Of a stretch of DNA of 64,000 nt, positions 54,269 to 64,000 are shown in pieces. The notes under the pieces are model-generated. The model had not been told where the DNA came from and searched no databases. It saw nothing but the letters and a program-made list of their open reading frames with translations. The first letter of the stretch is position 1. Each line of letters opens with the position of its first letter. The DNA is from Canna indica (Eukaryota > Streptophyta > Magnoliopsida > Zingiberales > Cannaceae), in assembly GCA_034359265.1 (NCBI GenBank), contig CP136897.1, positions 36,505,501-36,569,500 of the forward strand, written 5' to 3'. The position numbers were made by a program, and so were the translations under genes.

Positions 54269-54635
54269 TTTTTTTTACTACCTATTTGATTGCTCGACGA
54301 GATCATTTTTTTTACCAATCTTTCTTACCAAACATTAAGGACGGACGACGTCGTCGCCATAAAATTTGGCTGTCGATCGCCCGCGCGGGGCCCGCCGCAA
54401 CCTCTACGGCCGGCTCGATCGACCAACCGACGCGAAAAATTAAAATTTGTAAATAAATAAGAAAAATAACATTTCAATTATTATTTTTCGTTTAAAACGG
54501 TCGTAACTCCGTGCAATATTGTCCGATTTCAATTTTTCACGTGGCGCTGAAAGGCGCGTAAAGAGACGAAGAAAACGACCCCGAGCTGTCCCTCGGACGC
54601 AAAACCTTATTAGCCGACGATCAGAAGTGCATGAC

Positions 54636-54753
54636 GGGTTCGATCATACCAGCACTAACGCACCGGATCCCTTCAGAACTCCGAAGTTAAGCGTGCTTGG
54701 GAGAGAGTAGTACTAGGATGGGTGACTGCCTGGAAAGTCCTCGTGTTGCACCT
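54636..54753 (+). rRNA. 5S rRNA: 5S ribosomal RNA
   Basis: Full length. Variants G5T, A37T, C67A, C92T, C93G, G99A. A class A fragment follows 198 bp later. Confidence 0.89.
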
Positions 54754-54842
54754 TTTTTTTTACTACGTATTTGATTGCACGACGACATCATTTTTTTTAC
54801 CAATCTTTATAACCAAACATTAAGGACGGATGACGTCGTCGC

Positions 54843-54893
54843 CATACTAGCACTAACGCACCAGATCCCATCAGAACTCAGAAGTTAAGCGTG
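54843..54893 (+). pseudogene. 5S rRNA: 5S rRNA fragment, both ends lost
   Basis: Only positions 10-60 remain. The 5' junction is the class A type (GTCGTCGC to CATACTAGC). The 3' junction passes from AAGCGTG into spacer GGCGCTGAAAGG, sharing CGTG with CACGTGGCGC. Confidence 0.9.
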
Positions 54894-54985
54894 GCGCTGA
54901 AAGGCGCGCAAAGAGACGAAGAAAATGCCCCCGAACTCTCTCTCGGACGCTCACCCTTATTAGCCGACGATCTGAAGTGCATATC

Positions 54986-55103
54986 GGGTATGATAATACC
55001 AGCACTAACGCACTGGATCCCATCAGAACTCCGAAGTTAAGGGTGCTTGGGCGAGAGTAGTACTTGGATGGGTGACCCCTTGGGAAGTCCTCGCGTTGCA
55101 CCT
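54986..55103 (+). rRNA. 5S rRNA: 5S ribosomal RNA
   Basis: Full length. Variants G5A, C6T, C10A, C29T, C57G, A80T, C95T, T109C. Confidence 0.88.
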
Positions 55104-55304
55104 TTTTTTTTACTACCTATTTAATTGCACGACGAGATCATTTTTTTTACCAATCTTTCTAACCAAACGTTAAGGACGGACGACGTCGTCGTCATAAATC
55201 TTGGCTGTCGATCGCTTGCGCTAGGCCCGCCGCAACCTCTACGGCCGGCTCGATCGACCAACCGACCCGAAAAATTAAAATTTGTAAAAAAATAAGAAAA
55301 ATAA

Positions 55305-55413
55305 CATACCAGCACTAACGCACCGGATCCCATCAGAACTTTGAAGTTAAGCGTGTTTGGGCGAGAGTAGTACTAGGATGGGTGACCCCCTGGGAAGTCC
55401 TCGTGTTGTACCT
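55305..55413 (+). pseudogene. 5S rRNA: 5S rRNA lacking first 9 nt (class B)
   Basis: The TAACAT/CATACCAGC junction of class B, 310 bp after the preceding gene. Other variants: C46T, C47T, C61T, C114T. Confidence 0.92.
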
Positions 55414-55782
55414 TTTTTTTTTTACTACCTATTTGATTTCACGACGAGTTCATTTTTTTTACCAATCTTTCTAACGAAACGTTAAGGACGGACGACGTCG
55501 TCGCCATAAATCTTGGCTGTCGATCGCCCGCGCGGGGCCCGCCGCAACCTCTACGGCCGGCTCGATCGACCAACTAACCCGAAAAATTAAAATTTGTAAA
55601 TAAATAAGAAAAATAACATTTCAGTTATTATTTTTCGTTTAAAACGGGCGTAACTCCGTGCAATATTGTCCGATTTTAGCTTTTCACGTGGCGCTGAAAG
55701 GCGCGGGAAGAGACGAAGAAAATGACCCCGAGCTGTCCCTCGGTCGCTCACCCTAATTAGCCGACGATCAGAAATGCATGAT

Positions 55783-55900
55783 GGGTGCGATCATACCAGC
55801 ACTAACGCACCGGATTCCATCAGAACTCCGAAATTAAGCGTGCTTGGGCGAGAGTAGTACTAGGATGGGTGACCCCCTGGGAAGTCCTCGTGTTGCACTT
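55783..55900 (+). rRNA. 5S rRNA: 5S ribosomal RNA
   Basis: Full length. Variants C34T, G51A, C117T. Confidence 0.92.
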
Positions 55901-56267
55901 GTTTTTTTACTACCTATTTGATTGCACAACGAGATCATTTTTTTTACCAATCTTTCTAACAAAACGTTAAGGACGGACGATGTCGTCGCCATAAAATTTG
56001 GCTGTCGATCGCCCGCGCGGGGCCCGCCGCAACCTCTACGGCCGGCTCGATCGACCAACTAACCCGAAAAATTAAAATTTGTAAATAAATAAGAAAAATA
56101 ACATTTTAGTTATTATTTTTCGTTTAAAACGGGCGTAACTCCGTGTATTATTGTCTGATTTCAGCTTTTCACGTAGCGCTAAAAGGCGTCCGAAGAGACG
56201 AAGAAAATGACCCCGAGCTATCCCTCGGACGCTCACCCTTATTAGCCGAAGATCAGAAGTGCACGAC

Positions 56268-56385
56268 GGGTGCGATCATACCAGCACTAACGCACAGGAT
56301 CCCATCAGAACTCCGAAGTTAAGCGTGCTTGGGAGAGAGTAGTACTAGGATGGGTGACCGCCTAGAGAGTCCTCGTGTTGCACCT
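56268..56385 (+). rRNA. 5S rRNA: 5S ribosomal RNA
   Basis: Full length. Variants C29A, C67A, C93G, G97A, G99A, A100G. Confidence 0.89.
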
Positions 56386-56473
56386 TTTTTTTTACTACGT
56401 ATTTGATTGCACGACGAGATCATTTTTTTATCAATCTTTCTAACCAAACATTAAGGACGGATGATGTCGTCGC

Positions 56474-56582
56474 CATACTAGCACTAACGCACCGGATCCC
56501 ACCAGAACTCCGAAGTTAAGCATGCTTGGGCGAGAGTAGTACTAGGATGGGTGACCCCCTGGGAAGTCCTCGTGTTGCACCT
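56474..56582 (+). pseudogene. 5S rRNA: 5S rRNA lacking first 9 nt (class A)
   Basis: GTCGTCGC is joined to CATACTAGC at position 10. Other variants: C15T, T38C, G58A. Confidence 0.93.
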
Positions 56583-56949
56583 TTTTTTTTACTACCTACT
56601 TGATTGCACGACGACATCATTTTTTTTACCAATCTTTCTAACCAAACGTTAAGGACGGACGACGTCGTTGCCATAAAGTTTGGTTGTCGATCGCCCGCGC
56701 GGGGCCCGCCGCAACCTCTACGGCCGGCTCCATCGACCAACCGACCCGAAAAATTAAAATTTGTAAATAAATAAGAAAAATAACATTTCAATTATTATTT
56801 TTCGTTTAAAACGGGCGTAACTCCGTGCATTATTGTCCGATTTCAGCTTTTCACGTGGCGCTGAAAGGCGCGCGAAGAGACGAAGAAAACAACCCCGAGC
56901 TGTCCCTCGGATGCAAAACCTTATTAGCCGACGATCAGAAGTGCATGAC

Positions 56950-57067
56950 GGGTTCGATCATACCAGCACTAACGCACCGGATCCCTTCAGAACTCCGAAG
57001 TTAAGCGTGCTTGGGAGAGAATAGTACTAGGATGGGTGACCGCCTGGAAAGTCCTCGTGTTGCACCT
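56950..57067 (+). rRNA. 5S rRNA: 5S ribosomal RNA
   Basis: Full length. Variants G5T, A37T, C67A, G72A, C93G, G99A. Confidence 0.89.
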
Positions 57068-57156
57068 TTTTTTTTACTACGTATTTGATTGCACGACGAC
57101 ATCATTTTTTTTACCAATCTTTCTAACCAAACATTAAGGACAGATGACGACGTCGC

Positions 57157-57265
57157 CATACTAGCACTAACGCACCAGATCCCATCAGAACTCCAAAGTT
57201 AAACGTGCTTGGGCGAGAGTAGTACTAGGATGGGTGACCCCCTAGGAAGTCCTCGTGTTGCACCT
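57157..57265 (+). pseudogene. 5S rRNA: 5S rRNA lacking first 9 nt (class A)
   Basis: Class A junction. Other variants: C15T, G30A, G48A, G56A, G97A. Confidence 0.93.
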
Positions 57266-57632
57266 TTTTTTTTACTACCTTTTTGATTGCACGACGACAT
57301 CATTTTTTTTACCAATCTTTCTAACCAAACGTTAAGGACGGACGACGTCGTCGCCATAAAATTTGGTTGTCGATCGCCCGCACGGGGCCCGCCGCAACCT
57401 CTACGGCCGGCTCGATCGACCAACCGACCCGAAAAATTAAAATTTGTAAATAAATAAGAAAAATAACATTTCAATTTTTATTTTTCGTTTAAAACGGGCG
57501 TAACTCCGTGCATTATTGTCCGATTTCAGCTTTTCACGTGGCGCTGAAAGGCGCGCAAGGAGACGAAGAAAATGACCCCGAGCTATCCCTCGGACGCTCA
57601 CCCTTATTAGCCGACAATCAGAAGTGCATGAC

Positions 57633-57750
57633 GGGTGCGATCATAACAGCACTAACGCACCGGATCCCATCAGAACTCCGAAGTTAAGCGTGCTTGGGCG
57701 AGAGTAGTACTAGGATGGGTTACCCCCTAGGAAGTCCTCGTGTTGCACTT
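57633..57750 (+). rRNA. 5S rRNA: 5S ribosomal RNA, weak terminator
   Basis: Full length. Variants C14A, G89T, G97A, C117T. The T-run is broken by two A (TTATTATTTT). Confidence 0.9.
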
Positions 57751-58118
57751 ATTATTTTACTACCTATGTGATTGCACGACGAGATCACTTTTTTTACCAA
57801 TCTTTCTAACCAAATGTTATGGACGGACGATGTCGTCGCCATAAAATTTGGCTGTCGATCGCCCGCGCGGGGCCCGCCCCAACCTCTACGGCCGGCTCAA
57901 TCGACCAACCGACCCGAAAAATTAAAATTTGTAAATAAATAAGAAAAATAACATTTCAATTATTATTTTTCGTTTAAAACGGGTGTAACTCCGTGCATTA
58001 TTGTCCGATTTCAGCTTTTCACGTGGCGCTGAACGGCGCGTGAAGAGACGAAGAAAATGACCCCCGAACTCTCCCTCGGATGCTCACCCTTATTAGTCGA
58101 CAATCAGAAGTGCATATC

Positions 58119-58236
58119 AGGTGCGATCATACTAGCACTAACGCACCGGATCCCATCAGAACTCCGAAGTTAAGCATGCTAGGGCGAGAGTAGTACTAGG
58201 ATGGGTGACCCCCTGGGAAGTCCTCGTGTTGCACCT
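58119..58236 (+). rRNA. 5S rRNA: 5S ribosomal RNA
   Basis: Full length. Variants G1A, C15T, G58A, T63A. Confidence 0.91.
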
Positions 58237-58602
58237 TTTTTTTTACTACCTACTTGATTGCACGACGACATCATTTTTTTTACCAATCTTTCTAACCAAA
58301 CGTTAAGTACGGACGACGTCGTCCCATAAAGTTTGGTTGTCGTTCGCCCGCGCGGGGCCCGCCGCAACCTCTACGTCCGGCTCGATCGACCAACCGACCC
58401 GAAAAATTAAAATTTGTAAATAAATAAGAAAAATAACATTTCAATTATTATTTTTCGTTTAAAACGGGCGTAACTCCGTGCATTATTGTCCGATTTTAGC
58501 TTTTCACGTGGCGCTGAAAGGCGCGCGAAGGGATGAAGAAAACGACCCCGAGCTGTCCCTCGGATGCAAAACCTTATTAGCCGACGATCAGAAGTGCATG
58601 AC

Positions 58603-58720
58603 GGGTTCGATCATACCAGCACTAACGCACCGGATCCCTTCAGAACTCCGAAGTTAAGCGTGCTTGGGAGAGAGTTGTACTAGGATGGGTGACCGCCTGG
58701 AAAGTCCTCGTGTTGCACCT
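58603..58720 (+). rRNA. 5S rRNA: 5S ribosomal RNA
   Basis: Full length. Variants G5T, A37T, C67A, A74T, C93G, G99A. Confidence 0.89.
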
Positions 58721-58809
58721 TTTTTTTTACTACCTATTTGATTGCACGACGACATCATTTTTTTTACCAATCTTTCTAACCAAACATTAAGGACGCATGA
58801 CGTTGTCGC

Positions 58810-58918
58810 CATACTAGCACTAACGCACCGGATCCCATCAGAACTCAGAAGTTAAGCGTGCTTGGGTGAGAGTAGTACTAGGATGGGTGACCCTCTGGGA
58901 AGTCCTCGTGTTCCACCT
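58810..58918 (+). pseudogene. 5S rRNA: 5S rRNA lacking first 9 nt (class A)
   Basis: Class A junction. Other variants: C15T, C47A, C67T, C94T, G113C. Confidence 0.93.
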
Positions 58919-59285
58919 TTTTTTTTTACTACCTACTTGATTGCACGACGAGATCATTTTTTTTACCAATCTTTCTAACCAAACGTTAAGTACGGACGAC
59001 ATCGTCGCCATAAAATTTGGCTGTCGATCGCCCGCGCGGGGCCCGCCGCAACCTTTACGGCCGGCTCGATCGACCACCGACCCGAAAAATTAAAATTAGT
59101 AAATAAATAAGAAAAATAACATTTCAATTATTATTTTTCGTTTAAAACGGGCGTAACTCCGTGCATTATTGTCCGATTTCAGCTTTTCACGTGGCGCTAA
59201 AAGGCGCGCGAAGAGACGAAGAAAATGACCCCGAGCTATCCCTCGGACGCTCACCCTTATTAGCCGACGATCAGAAGTGCATGAC

Positions 59286-59403
59286 GGTTGCGATCATACC
59301 AGCACTAATGCATTGGATCCCATCAGAACTCCGAAGTTAAGCGTGCTTGGGCGAGAGTAGTACTAGGATCGGTGACCCCCTGGGAAGTCCTCGTGTTGCA
59401 CTT
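59286..59403 (+). rRNA. 5S rRNA: 5S ribosomal RNA
   Basis: Full length. Variants G3T, C24T, C28T, C29T, G85C, C117T. Confidence 0.9.
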
Positions 59404-59770
59404 GTTTTTTTACTACCTATTTGATTGCACGCCGAGATCATTTTTTTTACCAATCTTTCTAACCAAACGTTAAGGACGGACGATGTCGTCGCCATAAATC
59501 TTGGCTGTCGATCGCCCGCGCGGGGCCCGCCGCAACCTCTACGCCCGGCTCGATCGACCAACCGACCCGAAAAATTAAAATTTGTAAATAAATAAGAAAA
59601 GTAACATTTCAATTATTATTTTTCGTTTAAAATGTGCGTAACTCGGTGCATTATTGTCCGATTTCAGCTTTTCACGTGGCGCTGAAAGGCGCGCGAAGAG
59701 ACGAAGAAAATGACCCCGAGCTGTCCCTCGGACGCTCACCCTTATTAGCCGACGATCAGAAGTGCATGAC

Positions 59771-59888
59771 GGGTGCGATTATACCACCACTAACGCACCG
59801 GATCCCATCAGAACTCCGAAGTTAAGCGTGTTTGGGCGAGAGTAGTACTAGGATGGGTGACCCCTTGGGAAGTCCTCGCGTTGCACCT
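59771..59888 (+). rRNA. 5S rRNA: 5S ribosomal RNA
   Basis: Full length. Variants C10T, G17C, C61T, C95T, T109C. Confidence 0.91.
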
Positions 59889-60255
59889 TTTTTTTTACTA
59901 ACTATTTGATTGCACGATGAGATCATTTTTTTTACTGATCTTTCTAACCAAACATTAAGGACGGACAACGTCGTCGCCATAAATCTTGGCTGTCGATCGC
60001 CCGCACGGGGCCCGCCGCAACCTCTACGGCCGGCTCGATCGACCAACCAACCCGAAAAATTAAAATTTGTAAATAAATAAGAAAAATAACATTTCAATTA
60101 TTATTTTTTGTTTAAAAAGGGCGTAACTCCGTTTATTATTGTCCGATTTCAGCTTTTTACGTGGCGTTGAAAGGCACGCGAAGAGACGAAGAAAATGACC
60201 CCGAGTTGTCCCTCGGACGATCACCCTTATTAGCCGACGATCAGAAGTGCATGAC

Positions 60256-60373
60256 GGGTGCGATCATACTAGCACTAACGCACCGGATCCCATCAGAACT
60301 CCGAAGTTAAGCAGGCTTGCGCGAGAGTGGTAGTAGGATGGGTGACCCCTTGGGAAGTCCTCGTGTTGCACCT
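60256..60373 (+). rRNA. 5S rRNA: 5S ribosomal RNA
   Basis: Full length. Variants C15T, G58A, T59G, G65C, A74G, C78G, C95T. Confidence 0.89.
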
Positions 60374-60740
60374 TTTTTTTTACTACCTATTTGATTGTAC
60401 GACGAGATCATTTTTTTTACCAATCTTTCTAACCAAACGTTAAGGACGGACGACGTCGTCGCCATAAATCTTGGCTGTCGATGGCCCGCGCGGGGCCCGC
60501 CGCAACCTCTACGGCCGGCTCGATCGACTAACCGACCCGAAAAATTAAAATTTGTAAATAAATAAGAAAAATAACATTTCAATTATTATTTTTCGTTTAA
60601 AACGGGCGTAACTCCGTGCATTATTGTCCGATTTCAGCTTTTCATGTGGCGTTGAAAGGCACGCGAAGAGACGAAGAAAATGACCCCGAGTTGTCCCTCG
60701 GACGCTCACCCTTATTAGCCAACGATCAGAAGTGCATGAC

Positions 60741-60858
60741 GGGTGCGATCATACTAGCACTAACGCACCGGATCCCATCAGAACTCCGAAGTTAAGCATG
60801 CTTGCGCTAGAGTGGTAGTAGGATGGGTGACCCCTTGGGAAGTCCTCGTGTTGCACCT
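60741..60858 (+). rRNA. 5S rRNA: 5S ribosomal RNA
   Basis: Full length. Variants C15T, G58A, G65C, G68T, A74G, C78G, C95T; sister of the preceding copy. Confidence 0.89.
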
Positions 60859-61225
60859 TTTTTTTTACTACCTATTTGATTGCACGACGAGATCATTTTT
60901 TTTACCAATCTTTCTAACCAAATGTTAAGGACGGACGACGTCGTCGCCATAAAATTTGGCTGTCGATCGCTCACGCAGGGCCCGCCGCAACCTCTACGGC
61001 CAGCTCGATCGACCAACCGACCCGAAAAATTAAAATTTGTAAATAAATAAGAAAATAACATTTCAATTATTATTTTTTGTTGAAAACGGGCGTAACTCCG
61101 TGCATTATTGTCCGATTTTGGCTTTTCATGTGGCGCTGAAAGGCGCGCGAAGAGACTAAGAAAATGACCCCCGAACTCTCCCTCGGACGCTCACCCTTAT
61201 TAGCCGACGATCAGAAATGCATATC

Positions 61226-61343
61226 GGGAGTGATCATACCAGCACTAACGCACCGGATCCCATCAGAACTCCGAAGTTAAGCATGCTTGGGTGAGAGTAG
61301 TACTAGGATGGGTGACCCCCTGGGAAGTCCTCGTGTTGCACTT
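61226..61343 (+). rRNA. 5S rRNA: 5S ribosomal RNA
   Basis: Full length. Variants T4A, C6T, G58A, C67T, C117T. Confidence 0.9.
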
Positions 61344-61709
61344 GTTTTTTTACTACCTATTTGATTGCACGACGAGATCATTTTTTTTACCAATCTTTCT
61401 AACCAAACGTTAAGGAAGGACGACTTCGTCGCCATAAACCTTGGCTGTCGATCCCCCGCGCGGGGCCCGCCGCAACCTCTACGGCCGGCTCGATCGACCA
61501 ACAGACCCGAAAAATTAAAATTTGTAAATAAATAATAAAAAAACATTTCAATTATTATTTTTCATTTAAAACGGGCGTAACTCCGTGCATTATTGTCCGA
61601 TTTCAGCTTTTCACGTGGCGCTGAAAGGCACGCGAAGAGACGAAGAAAATGACCCCGAGTTGTCCCTCGGACGCTCACCCTTATTAGCCGACGATCAGAA
61701 GTGCATGAT

Positions 61710-61827
61710 GGGTGCGATCATACAAGCACTAACGCACCGGATCCCATCAGAACTCCGAAGTTATGCGTGCTTGCGCGAGAGTGGTACTAGGATGGGTGAC
61801 CCCTTGGGAAGTCCTCGTGTTGCACCT
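61710..61827 (+). rRNA. 5S rRNA: 5S ribosomal RNA
   Basis: Full length. Variants C15A, A55T, G65C, A74G, C95T. Confidence 0.9.
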
Positions 61828-62194
61828 CTTTTTTTACTACCTATTTGATTGCACGACGAGATCATTTTTTTTACCAATCTTTCTAACCAAACGTTAAGGA
61901 AGGACGACGTCGTCGACATAAATCTTGGCTGTCGAGCACCCGCGCGGGTCCCGCTGCAACCTCTATGGCTGGCTCGATCGACCAACCGACCCGAAAAATT
62001 AAAATTTGTAAATAAATATGAAAAATAACATTTCAATTATTATTTTTCGTTTAAAACGGGCGTAACTCCGTGCATTATTGTCCGATTTCAGCTTTTCACG
62101 TGGCGCTGAAAGGCACGTGAAGAGACGAAGAAAATGACCCCGAGTTGTCCCTCGGATGCTCACCCTTATTAGCCGACGATCAGAAGTGCATGAC

Positions 62195-62310
62195 CGGTGC
62201 GATCATACTAGCACTAACGCACCGGATCCCATCTGAACTCCGAAGTTAAGCGTGCGTGGGCGAGAGTAGTACTAGGATGGTGACCCCTGGGAAGTCCTCG
62301 TGCTGCACTT
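62195..62310 (+). rRNA. 5S rRNA: 5S ribosomal RNA, two 1-bp deletions
   Basis: 116 nt. One G of GGG (85-87) and one C of CCCCC (91-95) are missing, both in or next to the C box. Also G1C, C15T, A40T, T62G, T111C, C117T. Likely a pseudogene. Confidence 0.86.
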
Positions 62311-62676
62311 GTTTTTTTACTACCTATTTGATTGCACGACGAGATCATTTTTTTACCAATCTTTCTAACCAAACGTTAAGGACGGACGACGTCGTCGTCA
62401 TAAATCTTGGCTGTCGATCGCCCGCGCGGGGCCCGCCGCAACCTCTACGGCCGGCTCGATCGACCAACCGACCAGAAAAATTTAAATTTGTAAATAAATA
62501 AGAAAAATAACATTTCAATTATTATTTTTCGTTTAAAACGGGCGTAACTCCGTGCATTATTGTCCGATTTCAGCTTTTCACGTGGCGCTGAAAGGCACGC
62601 GAAGAGACGAAGAAAATGACCCCGAGTTGTCCCTCGGACGCTCACCCTTATTAGCCGACGATCAGAAGTGCATATC

Positions 62677-62794
62677 GGGTGTGATCATACCAGCACTAAC
62701 GCACCGGATCCCATCAGAACTCCGAAGTTAAGGGTGCTTGGGCGAGAGTAGTACTAGGATGGGTGACCCCATGGGAAGTCCTCGCGTTGCACCT
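62677..62794 (+). rRNA. 5S rRNA: 5S ribosomal RNA
   Basis: Full length. Variants C6T, C57G, C95A, T109C. Confidence 0.91.
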
Positions 62795-63161
62795 TTTTTT
62801 TTACTACCTATTTGATTGCACGACGAGATCATTTTTTTTACCAATCTTTCTAACCAAACGTTATGGACGGACGACGTCGTCGCCATAAATCTTGGGTGTC
62901 GATCGCCCGCGCGGGGCCCGCCGCAACCTCTACTGCCGGCTCGATCGACCAACCGACCCGAAGAATTAAAATTTGTAAATAAATAAGAAAAATAACATTT
63001 CAATTATTATTTTTAGTTTAAAACGGGCGTAACTCCGTGCATTATTGTCCGATTTCAGCTTTTCACGTGGCGCTGAAAGGCGCGCGAACAGACGAAGAAA
63101 ATGACCCTGAGCTGTCCCTCGGACGCTCACCCTTATTAGCCGACTATCAGAAGTGCATGAT

Positions 63162-63279
63162 GGGTGCGATCATAGCAGAACTAACGCACCGGATCCCATC
63201 AAAACTCCGAAGTTAAGCGTGCTTGGGCGAGAGTAGTACTAGGATTGGTGACCCCCTGGGAAGTCCTCGTGTTGCACCT
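63162..63279 (+). rRNA. 5S rRNA: 5S ribosomal RNA
   Basis: Full length. Variants C14G, C18A, G41A, G85T. Confidence 0.91.
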
Positions 63280-63647
63280 TTTTTTTTACTACCTATTTGA
63301 TTGCACGACGAGATCATTTTTTTTACCAATCTTTCTAGCCAAACGTTAAGGACGGACGATGTCGTCGCCATAAAATTTATCTGTCGATCGCCCGCGCGGG
63401 GCCCTACGCAACCTCTACGGCCGGCTCGATCGAACAACCGACCCGAAAAATTAAAATTTGTAAACAAATAAGAAAAATAACATTTCAATTATTATTGCTC
63501 GTTTAAAACGGGCGTAACTCCGTGCATTATTGTCCGATTTTAGCTTTTCACGTGGCGCTGAAAGGCACGGGAAGAGACGAAGAAAATGACCCCCGAACTC
63601 TCCCTCGGACGCTCACCCTTATTAGCCGACGTTCAGAAGTGCATATC

Positions 63648-63765
63648 GAGTGCGATCATACCAGCACTAACGCACCGGATCCCATCAGAACTCCGAAGTT
63701 AAGCGTGCATGGGCGAGAGTAGTACTAGGATATGTGACCCCTTGGGAAGTCCTCGTGTTGCACCT
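63648..63765 (+). rRNA. 5S rRNA: 5S ribosomal RNA
   Basis: Full length. Variants G2A, T62A, G85A, G86T, C95T. Confidence 0.9.
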
Positions 63766-64000
63766 TTTTTTTTAATACCTATTTAATTGCACGACGAGAT
63801 CATTTTTTTTACCAATCTTTCTAACCAAACGTTAAGGACGGACGACATCGTCGCCATAAAATTTGGCTATCGATCGCCCGCGCGGGGCCCGCCGCAACCT
63901 CTACGGCCGGCTCGATCGACCAACCGACCCGAAAAATTAAAATTTGTAAACAAATAAGAAAAATAACATTTCAATTATTATTTCTCGTTTAAAACGGGCG

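Larger units (their letters stand above)
22412..64000 (+). repeat. 5S rDNA tandem array, right block
   Basis: The array resumes at position 89 of the interrupted 5S gene and runs to the window end with 91 further 5S loci. Spacer subfamilies form blocks: CGACATA from 22.4 to 26.5 kb, CGCCATA from 26.8 to 32.9 kb, CGACATA from 33.2 to 52.0 kb, then mainly CGCCATA. Unit length is usually 485 bp, with short units of about 198 and 310 bp where a spacer deletion also removed the first nine bases of a 5S gene, and 474-bp units with an 11-bp spacer deletion. The window ends inside a spacer. Confidence 0.95.

Noticed and set aside
1..64000. CRISPR-like or phage-related repeat array
   Set aside because: The regular 485-bp repeats are 5S rDNA units with recognisable rRNA; there are no short repeats with unique spacers and no cas genes.

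Overview
The window is plant nuclear DNA. It is a long tandem array of 5S ribosomal RNA genes interrupted once by a block of about 13.8 kb of scrambled endogenous pararetrovirus. The 5S genes have angiosperm sequence, the spacers carry the usual plant 5S features (T-run terminators, a TTATTAG element near -28, C at -1), and a TTTAGGG telomeric tract lies inside the viral block. The species cannot be told from the sequence.

Layout: (1) 1-8613, a 5S array on the + strand with a unit of about 485 bp (118-nt gene plus about 367 bp of spacer). (2) 8614-22411, a viral mosaic of about 45 fragments from a badnavirus-like member of Caulimoviridae, joined in both orientations. (3) 22412-64000, the 5S array resumes in the same phase and orientation. 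The mosaic sits inside one 5S gene: positions 1-77 lie at its left end, positions 89-118 at its right end, and 11 bp between them are missing.

I count 109 5S loci: 98 full length, one split by the virus, and ten truncated. The truncated ones fall into two classes with recurring junctions that were spread by amplification. The array also shows a segmental duplication of about 5.4 kb offset, shorter higher-order repeats, spacer subfamily blocks and a 5S gene that is a recombinant of two neighbours. By eye no copy exactly matches the window consensus.

The viral fragments represent ORF1, ORF2 and ORF3 (movement protein, coat protein with CCHC knuckle, second cysteine-rich motif, aspartic protease, reverse transcriptase, RNase H, acidic C-terminal tail) and a TATA-containing promoter. 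Most regions occur two to five times with few differences, so several near-identical genome equivalents contributed. No fragment is a complete viral genome. Several long ORFs are accidental in-frame fusions. Positions in the 5S variant notes use a 118-nt consensus numbered from the first G of GGGTGCG; all comparisons were made by eye.
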